Below the pieces are notes generated by a model. That model saw nothing but the letters and a program-made list of their open reading frames with translations, was not told the DNA's origin and ran no database searches. A stretch of DNA of 64,000 nt from Branchiostoma lanceolatum (lineage: Eukaryota > Chordata > Leptocardii > Amphioxiformes > Branchiostomatidae), in NCBI RefSeq assembly GCF_035083965.1, contig NC_089738.1, forward strand, positions 10,504,734 through 10,568,733, in the 5' to 3' direction. How positions within the stretch are numbered: position 1 is the first letter of the stretch; every line of letters starts with the position of its first letter. The position numbers and the translations under genes were made by a program. This document shows positions 12,301 through 24,300 of this stretch, in pieces.

Positions 12301-15300
12301 TTATCTGTTTGCGACTAGAATACACAAATGTATGATATCTAAAAAGATAATGTGAAGGAAAATATTAATCAATTGCGAAAACCACTAATGTATTAGATTG
12401 TGGAGGCTTATAATTCACAAATTACCAAACGTTATATAGATATAGTAATTAAATTAACCAAATAGATTTGACGTTTGCCTGCATGATGCCAGATGATACA
12501 GATAATATCTCCAGGGTACTGCATAAGCTCAACTGCTTCTCTAAAAGGATTATGAAAATTAATGATCTGTCAATGTCACTGCCGCATGTGTCAAAGTAGT
12601 TGTAGTTTTATTCTGCCCTAGAGGATACCAGAGAAATGATTTTTGGCCTTGACAATGACTCCCATTGGAGTTTCGTTGTGAATAACTGTAATGTGTTTAA
12701 GCCGTTACACCGGATTACGCCTAGCACAATGAAAATTTCCTGCGATTCTCTGGGTTTGGTACGTGATCCAATAATCGATGATGAGATAGGTGATTACCTT
12801 AACAATGTTGCTGCCAGGTCTTGTTAGAGACACATTTTTCAAGATTCCAGTAAAACGATTTTTCTGTAAGGCGAAGCCGCTGTTGAATACAAACACAATA
12901 GGATTCATCATTAAGTTTGCATGTAAACTAGATCTAAAGAATATATTGGACACCATAGACACTTATTATTCTGATCACGAAGGGCATCCCTGTCTTCTTC
13001 CTGCATCTTTATTCAAGGATTAAAACCCCGTCTGGACGGCCTACGGCTTTAGATCGCTACAAGAGCGAAGCACCATCATTTTCTGCTCCGATACTTTGAA
13101 ATGCCCGTGAAGAAAATGGAGTTTAACCGGGAAGCTTTTTGATTATTCTCCGGCACCAAACGGTATCCCAGGCGAGACAAGAGAAGCCGTAATGTATTTA
13201 TTATGGTGTCTCAACGGGGAATACCACAATCCTTATCTTCATAATGTAGCCCCCGTGTAGCCTTAATGGACGATTTTGCTACAAAGAGATTTAATCCCCC
13301 TGGAAGCTACGGTTGTTTTTCAAGCGGTGGGGCGTTTCACTTTATTTATCGGGGTGACAGTTCGTGCATCTCTTTATCTCTGAGAGGTTACTAATGAATC
13401 TTCGCGGCCTGGGGGCATCATCCGTGGCCTTTAGCTGCGCAACTAGGTCTTCCGTACTGGATGTTGTGGACCATATGGTGGATGATGTACTTTCGCACCC
13501 CTCCGTGAGGTAGTAGCCTTTTCCTCGTGGTGACTCCAAAATGGCGTATGCTTATCTGTCGGGAGCATCGACAATATACGACGTGAACGGCCCGTGGTCT
13601 TTGCGAGGGGGGTACACTTTCCCGGGGAGGGGATACTACCACCGTGGGAGGGGCAGGCCGACTATGATGGGGAGGAGACCTCCCTTCCATCCCAGAAGAC
13701 GTAAACAGTGAGTAACAGAGATTGCAGACGACTGTTTGTGAAATCACGTTGTATCCCTGCTTGAGGCAAAGCGTTAAGCGTGCCATACTGTTATCATTTA
13801 ATTCTCTTAAGGTCAGTGATGGTTGTGTCAAGGTCGTCCCCTTAATGGACAGCAGTTTGCCATCTTCCTTCCGGCTATTTCAACAGTTTGCCTGCTCTCA
13901 GACCCTGCGATATAAATTATTCAATGTCATAGTAGTCATCCCCCCGGAAGATACCGGTCATCATTTAATTCACCTCAGTTTACTCCCTGTATAGAGGCTT
14001 TTACTTTGTTTGTTATAGCTTGCCCGCATCAGGCTTTCCCATGTATTAAGGCATAATTAGTAATCATTGCAAATATCCATAACCATTAGTATCAATTTCG
14101 TAATGTGTATTATAACATCTCAAAGATTGCTTTTTAAATAGAATCATCGGAGAAACATACTTTCATGGCGTGGGTCTAAAATCAAGATAAATGAGGTTTT
14201 CAAGATTGCCATTTTGTGATATAAGACAGAAGCACTAGATATTGACAACACGCACGCTTCCATGCTGTTAATAGGATGTTAAGAGGTAAGACCGTCATTA
14301 TGAGCACAGTAATCCACCCTACGTTACAACCGAGACTGGTGAACTCCTGGGCCGGCCTTAGCAGTCTTCAGCCCTAAGCCCCAGCTTTGTTGTGAATAAT
14401 TCAGGACACAGAGAAGAGTTTTACAATACATACGGGTGAGAAAACCTTATTTCTGCTTCAATAGCAGGGCAAAGGAGGTAGTTTTACGTTTAATCGTAAC
14501 TCCCAAGAAGCTTAACATAAAGGAAATACTGATTTTGTTGGCCTCTGTTATTACCTTTCAATATAAAAAAGCTATAATCACATATGCACACGGCAGAGAT
14601 GTAAGTGTATCCTAAAGCCACTATAGAAACATTTGCCCTCAATATGTCATAAGTATATGATAAAACATTATAGTATCAACCTTGTTTCAGGACATACTAA
14701 TATTGTAAATATTGTAAATGCGTCACGTGTATGTTAAAATGTCTTTGGACAAGTATTCTGAGCTGAGACGAACTCCACAATTTCGCTTCTTCTCCAAGAC
14801 TAAATCATGGGCTAATACACATTTCAACCAAAGAAACAACGTTAACAGTAGCTTCAAACATGGTGATCTGGACATGTGGACATCACCCATATATTATGAC
14901 GCATGATTGTGGCTCTATATGCTGCACACGGACACGTCAAAATAGGTCAGATAACGTTAAACTAGCTTGCCCACGTGCCACATGTAAATCAGTCCATTCT
15001 CCAGGGACAGCGTCCATTCAAAACGCAATTAACGGTGGACACATGTCCTTTATGCAGACTCTTCCGCTCATTATCTAGTACAACGTGTTGGAAAGAGATA
15101 ACTGGGAAAAGAAGCTGATTACTAAAACAGATGCATCCCAGTTGTGTGTCATCAATAAAACATCAAGACTATATGATTCAAAGAGTTAAGACGTTTGCTA
15201 TGACTTATGTAGAGAGAAAACCCTTTGAATAGCGGTTTGTCTTTGTAAGTTGATCTACGTAGAAAGTCAGTACACGTACATATAAGACATTAGAGACAAC

Positions 15301-18300
15301 TATAAGATGGATTGCCAACAGTGGGCATCACTATCATTGTATGATCCGTGGTCTGTGATATTAGTTTTGGCAGTGAAGATAAATGGACGCCTAAATAATG
15401 TATAGCAGGTAGCTTCTCTCAATTATAGGGTATTGTCCGAGGGAAATTCAACAGGTCGTCATTTCCGTGGTAATGGTTTTTGTACCGCAGAGTTCGCTGT
15501 TGAATGATTAACCTGTAGTACACAAACAGGTTAAAGGAATATCTTGTATGATATATAATGCATCATTCTACTGTAATTGGTTTGCGTTCGTCGTATGGCA
15601 TGCACTGGTCGGATGCTTTCATATTGGAGATATATCTTAAAGAAGGCAAATGCCTTTGAGAAATGCATGCTTTATATTGTAGAATACGTTGATACTGGTT
15701 CGGAGTTTGGTTAGGATGAATGAAGACATTGCTTGGCATGCATTCGCCGTATGGCACTGTTTGAATGCTGACATCTTTCAGATATATTTGAATGCAAAAG
15801 CCTTTTGCAAAACGTATGATTTCTATAGTAGAATAACTGTCGATTCGGGACTAGATCCGAACGAAAGAATGAAGACTACTTGTGAAGTGGTCAGTAGTTG
15901 TTGTCATAGCTTGTCATGTATGAACAGTACTTCTTAGCAACATGCAATACAAGATTCATTCACATGTTCTTAACTCTTGCATGAATTTGAAATTGGCGTA
16001 AAACAACTCATGAAACAACATGAAGTTGAGAGGCACTCGAGCTACTCCTGTATGATGAACTTCTCTGTACGATATTTGGACATTGAGGGATCTCTTACCA
16101 GTATGAGGGTCCCAGTTGCCCTAACAACTACGTGCACTTCAGCACATCAAAGAGGCCCTTAAGGGCAAAGGTTTTGCTCGACCTTTGAAGTTATAGTAAT
16201 GGCATATCCTGCGGGAAAGGCGGTTAAGTGTTGCTGGCTATGTAAGGGCAGTCGCTACGGGGTCTAAAAGATGTTTCCTACGTCCTCAACTTGCTCTTCA
16301 TTAGCCTAGATATGAAAATGAAAACTATGCAATATGTATGGCCTGTTATTATATATTTGAATGTATAAAGTAAGTTCTAATTATACACGGTAAAGGAGTA
16401 AAACTTAAATTGTGCGTAGCGAAAGTACACGGAATATGCATTTCGGAAATAGCAAGTTTTACGCATGATTAAAGTCAAGAAAACTGACTTATGATTATGT
16501 CGGTAAACATTACGCTAAAAGCCTTTGATAATATTATGCTATTAGCAACAATGGCTATCGAATTATGTGTCATTTCCTTCACATCACGAGATTGTCCTCT
16601 GAGATAAGTTGCCTCATCTTAGAAAATATCTCTTAGATGTCTGTTTATTAGGAATCCATTGTATATTGATCAATACATGACAAAATTGATAACTATACCT
16701 ATACCTATAACTATATACATTCATAATTACTCAACTATAATCAAACAAATAGATAAATATATACTAATCGATGTAGACATACATGTCGCTAGCTAGCTAG
16801 CTAACTAGATAGTCTTACTCGTCAGCTGCAATGTTACCTAGAGCTAGTAGTTGAGTTGCCCACCAGTGATATGCATCCTGTGTCCATGAAAAATCTACTG
16901 GAACACATTTTGGCAGTCGGAGCCATTCAGATGACTCAACCAGAAACAAAAATACTATAATTGTGACTCTGCCATATGTTACTGAAATCAGTAAAAGCAA
17001 TTTACCTATACCTTAGTGTATCGTTAGATTACTCAGCTGTAGTATATCAGAGTGTTACGTCACATTCATGCAGAAAAAACTTTACCGACATTGGTTTTCA
17101 GTCTGTTATGTCATTTTTATTTGCTGATACTTAATAGTTTTCTCTGCCAAAAATCTCAAAGGTTTCTTGTTATTACTAGTATGAGTGTGCTATTTCGCTC
17201 CTTAACACCCGTGCCGCCGTTTATGACTACACAGTGTACATGTACATATAGTGTGTACCTTAAAGTTTTAGTATTCCGGACGTTTGTACCACCTAATGCC
17301 ATTGGTGCTTGTGATTATGTCTGTGCTTCTGCAGAGATCATTTTCATAGCCCCTACCTTGCTAATGTTGCATGAAATGGGTAAAAGTTTCTCAAATAGCA
17401 CAAGCTATGTCGTTATACCATGGCCAGTCTAATACCCAGTCCATCTATGTATCATACTTTTCTGTGCAGTTTTACCTCACCCTGTAATCGACTCAAATTA
17501 GTCGGTGTTTTTGTGAGGTAGCCATTTTCCATGCATTTTCCAATGGCGATGCCATTTCAATGATTCAATCAAAATTTTACCCAATCGTACCATTTCATTT
17601 CGGAAAGCCAGTGTTGTTTAAATTATTGATGGCCATTTCTGTTTTATTGATAAAGTATATACCAATAAGCACACCAATTAGAAGAACAGGGAGAGCACAA
17701 ACTCGATATGAACTTAGTATTATTGGACCTCCTCATACAGCTTCTTGACCTAACACTATGTCAGGTAGATAATTGACAGTTTTAGTCCAAAGCTAATGTT
17801 GTTATACTAAGTACACTGCAGTCCTTCACGTTACAGAATAACCAGGCCTCTGTCTATTTATTTATTTATAGATAATTTCATTTGTTGTTTCTTATGCCTT
17901 TTTTTCTCTCACATGTCATTGCTCGCCAGTGGTTGCTAGATGACCTACATTGATAGTTCCTGAAGGAGAGATTCTATCGTTCATGTTACAAATAGAATGA
18001 CAGATTATGGCGTATTCCTATCTATCTCGGTCCTCGTACAATGGTTTCGGGCGGGGCCGCGGCCGGAGTCAGGCCCCGTCGTGGGCGTACGGCCGGGGTA
18101 GAGGCCGAGGACAGTGGTCACCCGTACCGATGCGCCGACCCCGAGGACTGCGATACGTTTCGTGAGTAGGAAGAGGTTATGGCGTATTACTAGTATTCTG
18201 TCTGGCTAGAGAGATAGATCTGATAACATTTTGTCTTTTTGAAAGGTCGTCGCAGCGAGTTACTTTTTGCAGTAGAAATCAATCTTTTCTTTTCTTTTGG

Positions 18301-21300
18301 TAGCGTAAATTGAAAATATGGATATTAGCTTGCCAGCACGCAAAGGTATTGTACCAAGACCAATTGCAGTATTCATGGTAGTAGCATTTTAGCAAGATTC
18401 GTTAAATTCAACAGAAATGTTTTTTTTTTCTTTTCCCCAAATTGATTTGTGAGATTTGCTGGTAAAAGGTATATAAGATTTTCATTATCTTTAGTGTAAA
18501 GTTGCTGGTCGTCCGCTGGCGTCAATGATACAGAATAACACAACACGCTTTGAGCAAGCTATTCATATGTAACGTTCGGGCATTACGTCACATTCAATTC
18601 TAAAACAAGTTATTTTGATTGACATGTGATCCGCCAATCTAGGACATTGCTATCAATAAGAATCGCATGATAGATATCGAGTGTTTGACATTTTGACGAA
18701 TCATAGTTGATGTCAGGAAATCGAGATAACCGCACTCACGTAGGTTAATTTGTCTCCACCTTTGGTATTTGTTGTCATCATCTATCAAGATTAAAATGCC
18801 GACTGAATGGCAGACGAGCATGGGTGTTGGACGGGTTTTGGGGGATCGTGGCGTCGAGAGGTCAAACGTGCCAATCACATGGAATTGGGATCATGGATCA
18901 TTCTCCACTCCTCTTTCGCTATCGACACACAGGGTATCATGCAGAGTTATTTTTCACAATCAATATTGAACTTAAACTAATAGTCAAAACCCACAGTCAA
19001 CAGCTCGTTTTGAATTTGCAAAAAGGCCGTTCGCTTTACGTGAATGTTTTGATGTAGATTAGAAATGTAAGTGTTTGGTGTTGTTTTTCCCAAATGGTCT
19101 TCTAGCACACTCTGACGGAAGGTCTTCTTATCTATACATTCATATATGTATTTATTTATGTATAAGTCACTGTCACATGTTGACCTATATACCTCACTCC
19201 GTTGCATGATAATAGATGCCAGAATTAACAGTTGGTCTTGATGGGCGGGTAGTGTACTACGTGACTTATTGAACTCCCGCAATACACTCTTAATCCACTC
19301 CTTCAAAAAGGGATCAACCAATATTAGGCTTGGATTAATGTCTGGTTAAAGGTAATAATGGATTAATTAGGCCAGAGAGATCTTGAGGCTGGGGATATCA
19401 CCGTGTACTTCTCTAGGGCTTTTAACATCGTACCACGATACTTTTTATTCTATTTTCATTGAGATATACCACATTTTGTGGAAGGATTGACATTAGAGGT
19501 GACATAACGGTAGGGTTTGAATTTGATGAACTCACATAGGGAAGGACTCCTACTCTTTTCGATAAGTGATGTGGGTTCTTTGACGTGCTTTAGGCGTGAT
19601 GGAAGAATTTCCCTGTTCATGTTATTACAGAATGCACTCTCTTTAACACAAACCGAAATTAGGTGTAAGAGAGCTGTACATGCTAAAAGCAAGCTATTAT
19701 CAAAGTAGCTCGGTAAGCTTTGAATTATAATTTAACATTATACAAAACCATAACTAGATATAGACCTTCTCCAATGATTTTGGTTGAAGGTTCATTCAGG
19801 TGTAGTTTAGTTAAAGAGCTATGCTACTTCCCTTTCTATCATACATCTGTCTTGCATGTTTCATTCGCAAAGCCGGACACCTTCTCCTGCAACAAGTCCT
19901 AGGCAGAGTCCATCGACAAGTCCAACGAGTCATTTTCCTGTCAGTCCTCGGCGTGGCTCGCACCCTTCGCCGAGAATCAGTCCTAAACATCCCCGGCCCA
20001 GACGTGGTTCGTCGCCAAACCCCGTGGGCAGTGCGTCCCTTCCCAGCCTGCCGAGCTCGCACACTAACAATCTGCTCACGCCATCGTCGCATTCTCCGGC
20101 CAGCAGTCCTGTAGAGAAACACGACAGAACCATCACTGATCTGACCTTTGTCTTCGGCAAGAATGGGTATCTCAAGACATCCTGTCATTCCAAAAGCACG
20201 GCTGCATGAAATCTGCGCTTCTTTCCTTTGTGTCCTCAATGGTTGCATGATTGTGTAATGTATAAACTAAGTCCAATAATGCCTTGCCCATTTGCCTGCA
20301 TATCTACCTGCTGCTTCAAAGAATCGCTCTGATAAAGCCTCGTTTTCGTTAGACGGCGATCGCGCTGCGACCTCTCTGAGACCTACATTGAATGTGTGTA
20401 GCCCTTGATTACATAATTGCCATGTAGTGCAAAATGTGTGACTAAAAACACGTATCTTTGAGGCATTTGTCAAGTTCTAGGTCGCAGCGCGGTAGTAGCG
20501 AGGTCGCCGCCCTAGTGAGATGGTAGACTAGGTGTTTGTTTCTTTGTTTCGTGTAACTCAAAGGTAGGGCATGTTGCGAATGTTGTAGGTTGAAGATACA
20601 GCTAGCTTCGAGAAAATTTGAACTGTACATTTTTATTTCAATGGTTTTGAACAGTAGTGCACCCCACAAGGGAGGCAACCACAGCCGGGATGCTTCACCA
20701 AAGGTCTCTCCGAGCGCCTCCCCCAAATCTTCACCCAAGAAGAGTCACGCGAAGAGCAACGGGTCCGAGGAACAGTCCAACGCCCACGTAGTTATAGTCG
20801 GAGGAGGGTATGTCAATACTAACTTGTACCTGTTTTTATATTTGCAGTATTGTGACAGATTCATATGGCTTGAATGAATGAATGGTGTATTGAAAATGAA
20901 AGAACATTACAGCCCCAGGCTGAATTGCGTCATTTTTAACAGACAACACGTCTCTAAAAACTTTGAAAACTGTACAGATACATATAGTATAAAAGATTCC
21001 ACATTCTCGATAAACTGTTAGGCGTTAATCGTATAGTAGTATGGAATTTTTCTTATTCATTCAATCTAGAATAGATCATTTGCAACAAGCAGTCGTTGAG
21101 TAATCTGACAAGATAGGGTACGGGTGAATCTCTTTATCTAATTGTTCTGGCTTACTGTCTCTTTATGTGGTGAGATATAAGCTTATTTTCTCATCAGGTA
21201 CAAGTCCGATAGAACCACACACACATACACAAAAATCAATATCTATGATCTTCTTCCGCTTGACATGGATATAGATGACTAACTTTTACTCTTCCTTGTC

Positions 21301-24300
21301 CTGAAGGTACGCGGGTATAGCGATTGCACGGAAATTACAAGGCAAAATCAACTTTACTCTAATCGACCCAAAGGAGCGCTTTCATCATCATATCGGTGCA
21401 TTGAGGTCTGCCGTTAGAACAGGTAATTGTGCACATTTGCTTCCGGTGGTTCCCTTCTTTGTACCCAATATGTGTGTCCAATAGCATAGTATAATGCTGT
21501 AACATTGTAGATACTCAAGCAACTGGATTAGTTTTGCAAACAGTACCATTTTGCTTCATCGAGTAACTTTGGTATTTAGTATCTGTATACCTAGATGTCT
21601 GCCTTCATCGAAGTACATTTAAGATAGCTTGTTGAGATGAACATTGAATCACTAAGCATCAGAATCTCGTCATCTTGCATGAAAAGCGAGCTGCTCGATT
21701 TCTTATATGAAGTAAAAAATACATGTTGTGGATGATTATATCTGGTTATCTCAAAAGCTATTAGATATTGATATCTAATTATTATTGAAATAATCGAAAA
21801 ATTACATTCCAGATTTTGCCAAGAAGACTTTCATTCCATATAAGGCCACGTTTGGGAAGCAGTTTAAACAAGGCCGTGTGAAGGATGTTAAAACATCTGA
21901 CAGAACCATCACCTTAGAAACAGGTAACAGACATCATGGCGCTATGCGCGTTTTATCATTATTCATTTTTTTGACATGAATTTTAGCTAGATATCTGTCG
22001 CGGTGTTATATTTTTTTAATAACTTTTATTGACCCTAAACCTTACCATAATGGTAAAAGTTGATGTTATCAAATCAACATTAAACCGGACATGAATGTCA
22101 ATCTATAAGATAACAACTCACGCATAACATATTGTCGTATTTCCACAATGCAGGCCCAGTGGAACAGAATAATGTATATAGATAGATGGTATCATTCATT
22201 ATTTATATTGGTTTGCGTCTAACAGCAATGATACATCTATTCTTATCATCATCATCGGCTATTGCATAATCAAACACACATCTCATCTAGCTGAACATGT
22301 ATTCTATTCTGATCCATCTTGCGAAAGTAACAAAGTGGCACCGAAGGAACAAATGTTGATTTTAATAAAAAGTGTCTTTCTACGCAACCAAGTGTTTTTT
22401 CCAACCGACGTTCGGTGACCGTCTGTCAGTGTCACCTTCCTCGGAGAAAATATAACTAGTTCACTTTGCAATGCAGAAAAGGTGTGTCTTTATTCAGTGA
22501 CTTACCAACCTGATGAAACTATTCACGGAGCTACGTATTCAGCTAACGTTGCTCTTGAGATTATCTCTCAAAATAACTTCTAGCAATCTATAAAGGTATA
22601 AAACAGCAGACGTATTCTACATTATTCTTTTCTATCTGGCTTTAGGAGAGACCATAAGTTACACCCATCTGGTCATTGCTACCGGATGTACGGGTCCGTT
22701 TCCGGGACGGGTGGATGACACCATCACAGCTGATGAAGCCATCAGCAGGTACAACAACCTGGCAGAACAGGTGTGTTTACAGAACAAACAAAACAAACAA
22801 ACAATGCTAACACATAGAGAAACCTGGCATAGTTACAGTCTGATGCTTTAGTACACTATATTAGGAGAAAGATGACACATACTACATGTTGTCATCGACA
22901 TGGCCACTGTTTTTAAAAAAAAAAAAGTCAAACGCAAAAAGCGTAGATTGTATTCCGTAGTAGTTCTTAGAATAGTCATTTGTCTAACTCGCACTATCTG
23001 TAACGTTACACTTTTTCTATGCATTGTTTCATGATGCAATTAGTCCTCGGGCAATAAACCTCATTTATATTTATACAATTGTGTCAGTTGTTCATTGTCT
23101 CCACTATATCAGAGGCAAAGTAGGAGTCCACTTTTATTGATATTTTTGATAGATCAACATTTAATGTCTAATTTTATAACGCGTAACCGTGGTTGTGATA
23201 GCAATCATATCAGATATACGAGTATTAAGACTTCACCAAGAGGTCGTAGCATACAGTCGTTCATGATTTAGATTAGTTTTATAACTATACCGAATTTCTT
23301 ATCTTTCTTGTCTTTTTTCTAGATTGAGACGGCCGACAAAATAGTGATCGTTGGCGGAGGAGTAGCGGGAATAGAGCTTACGGGAGAAATTCTGTCCGCC
23401 CACAAAAACAAAGACGTCACACTCATCCACGCTCACCAACATCTGATCAACGACGATGTTCTGCCAGCCGTGCGCACAAAGCTACAGGAGAAGCTAGCTA
23501 GATACGGCGTCACATTTATTCTAGGTACGTTAGCAAGATGCTTATGATTATGATTATCAATAGCCTTGTAGAAAACTAGGTTTCTGTTGCAGGTCTTCAC
23601 ATATTTACTGTCTTTAAATCTGTGAAGTCGAATGAATGAATATTAAAAAATTGAAGCGTCGTTGAATTTATGTATTATAATGGACAATGCATAACACTGA
23701 AATAGATCCAGTTCTTGGACCAATCGCTAATATCTGCTATTCTAATAGTTGACAGAACACATCATCTACCTCTTTTTATTCACTTCCAGCAAGAGAATAT
23801 GATTGATCTTTAATTGTTTTGTTTACCGTACACATGTCATGATAACTGTATATCAGACCTTGGAAGATACTAAGCCAACCATTGATATATTCTCACAGAT
23901 GAAAGAGTGAAGAATCTTGATGAAGTTGCTACAAATGTCTCGAAGCCCACTACAGTCAAAACAGACGCCGGGACCGAAGTCAATGCAGACCTGGTTATAC
24001 GATGCACGGGCGTCAAACCTAATACGGCAGTATTCGCTAACAACTTAGGTGAGAATGCTGCAGTTAGTAGCAATTTCCTTTTAACGCTCCATAACCACAT
24101 TAGGTAACTGATATATGCAGTGTATTTCCTATTATATTGCTCGTATCTTGATGCTATGTACTACAACTACAACAACCATAATGATTATAGCAGCTTAATG
24201 TTTTTTTATACCTCCATCGTATGCTTATGAGCTTTCTATGGACCTGGTCAGTCCCTTCCCAAATATTCCTTATTTGAACAGCTATACCTACACCCGTACC

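Larger units (their letters stand above)
3309..13540. other. Long intron or intergenic stretch, no gene recognised
   Basis: About 10 kb between candidate first exons A and B. The open frames are short and unlike known families. It contains a cluster of short CGTTC-type repeats (about 9594-9715), a likely MITE (about 11652-11857), and a minus-strand peptide-like frame at 10769-10963 that I could not identify. Confidence 0.5.

Noticed and set aside
16199..16241. Further alternative first exon (starts MAYPAGKAV, donor GTAAGG)
   Set aside because: It leaves one base instead of two, so it would break the frame at 19873, and it is not RG-rich.
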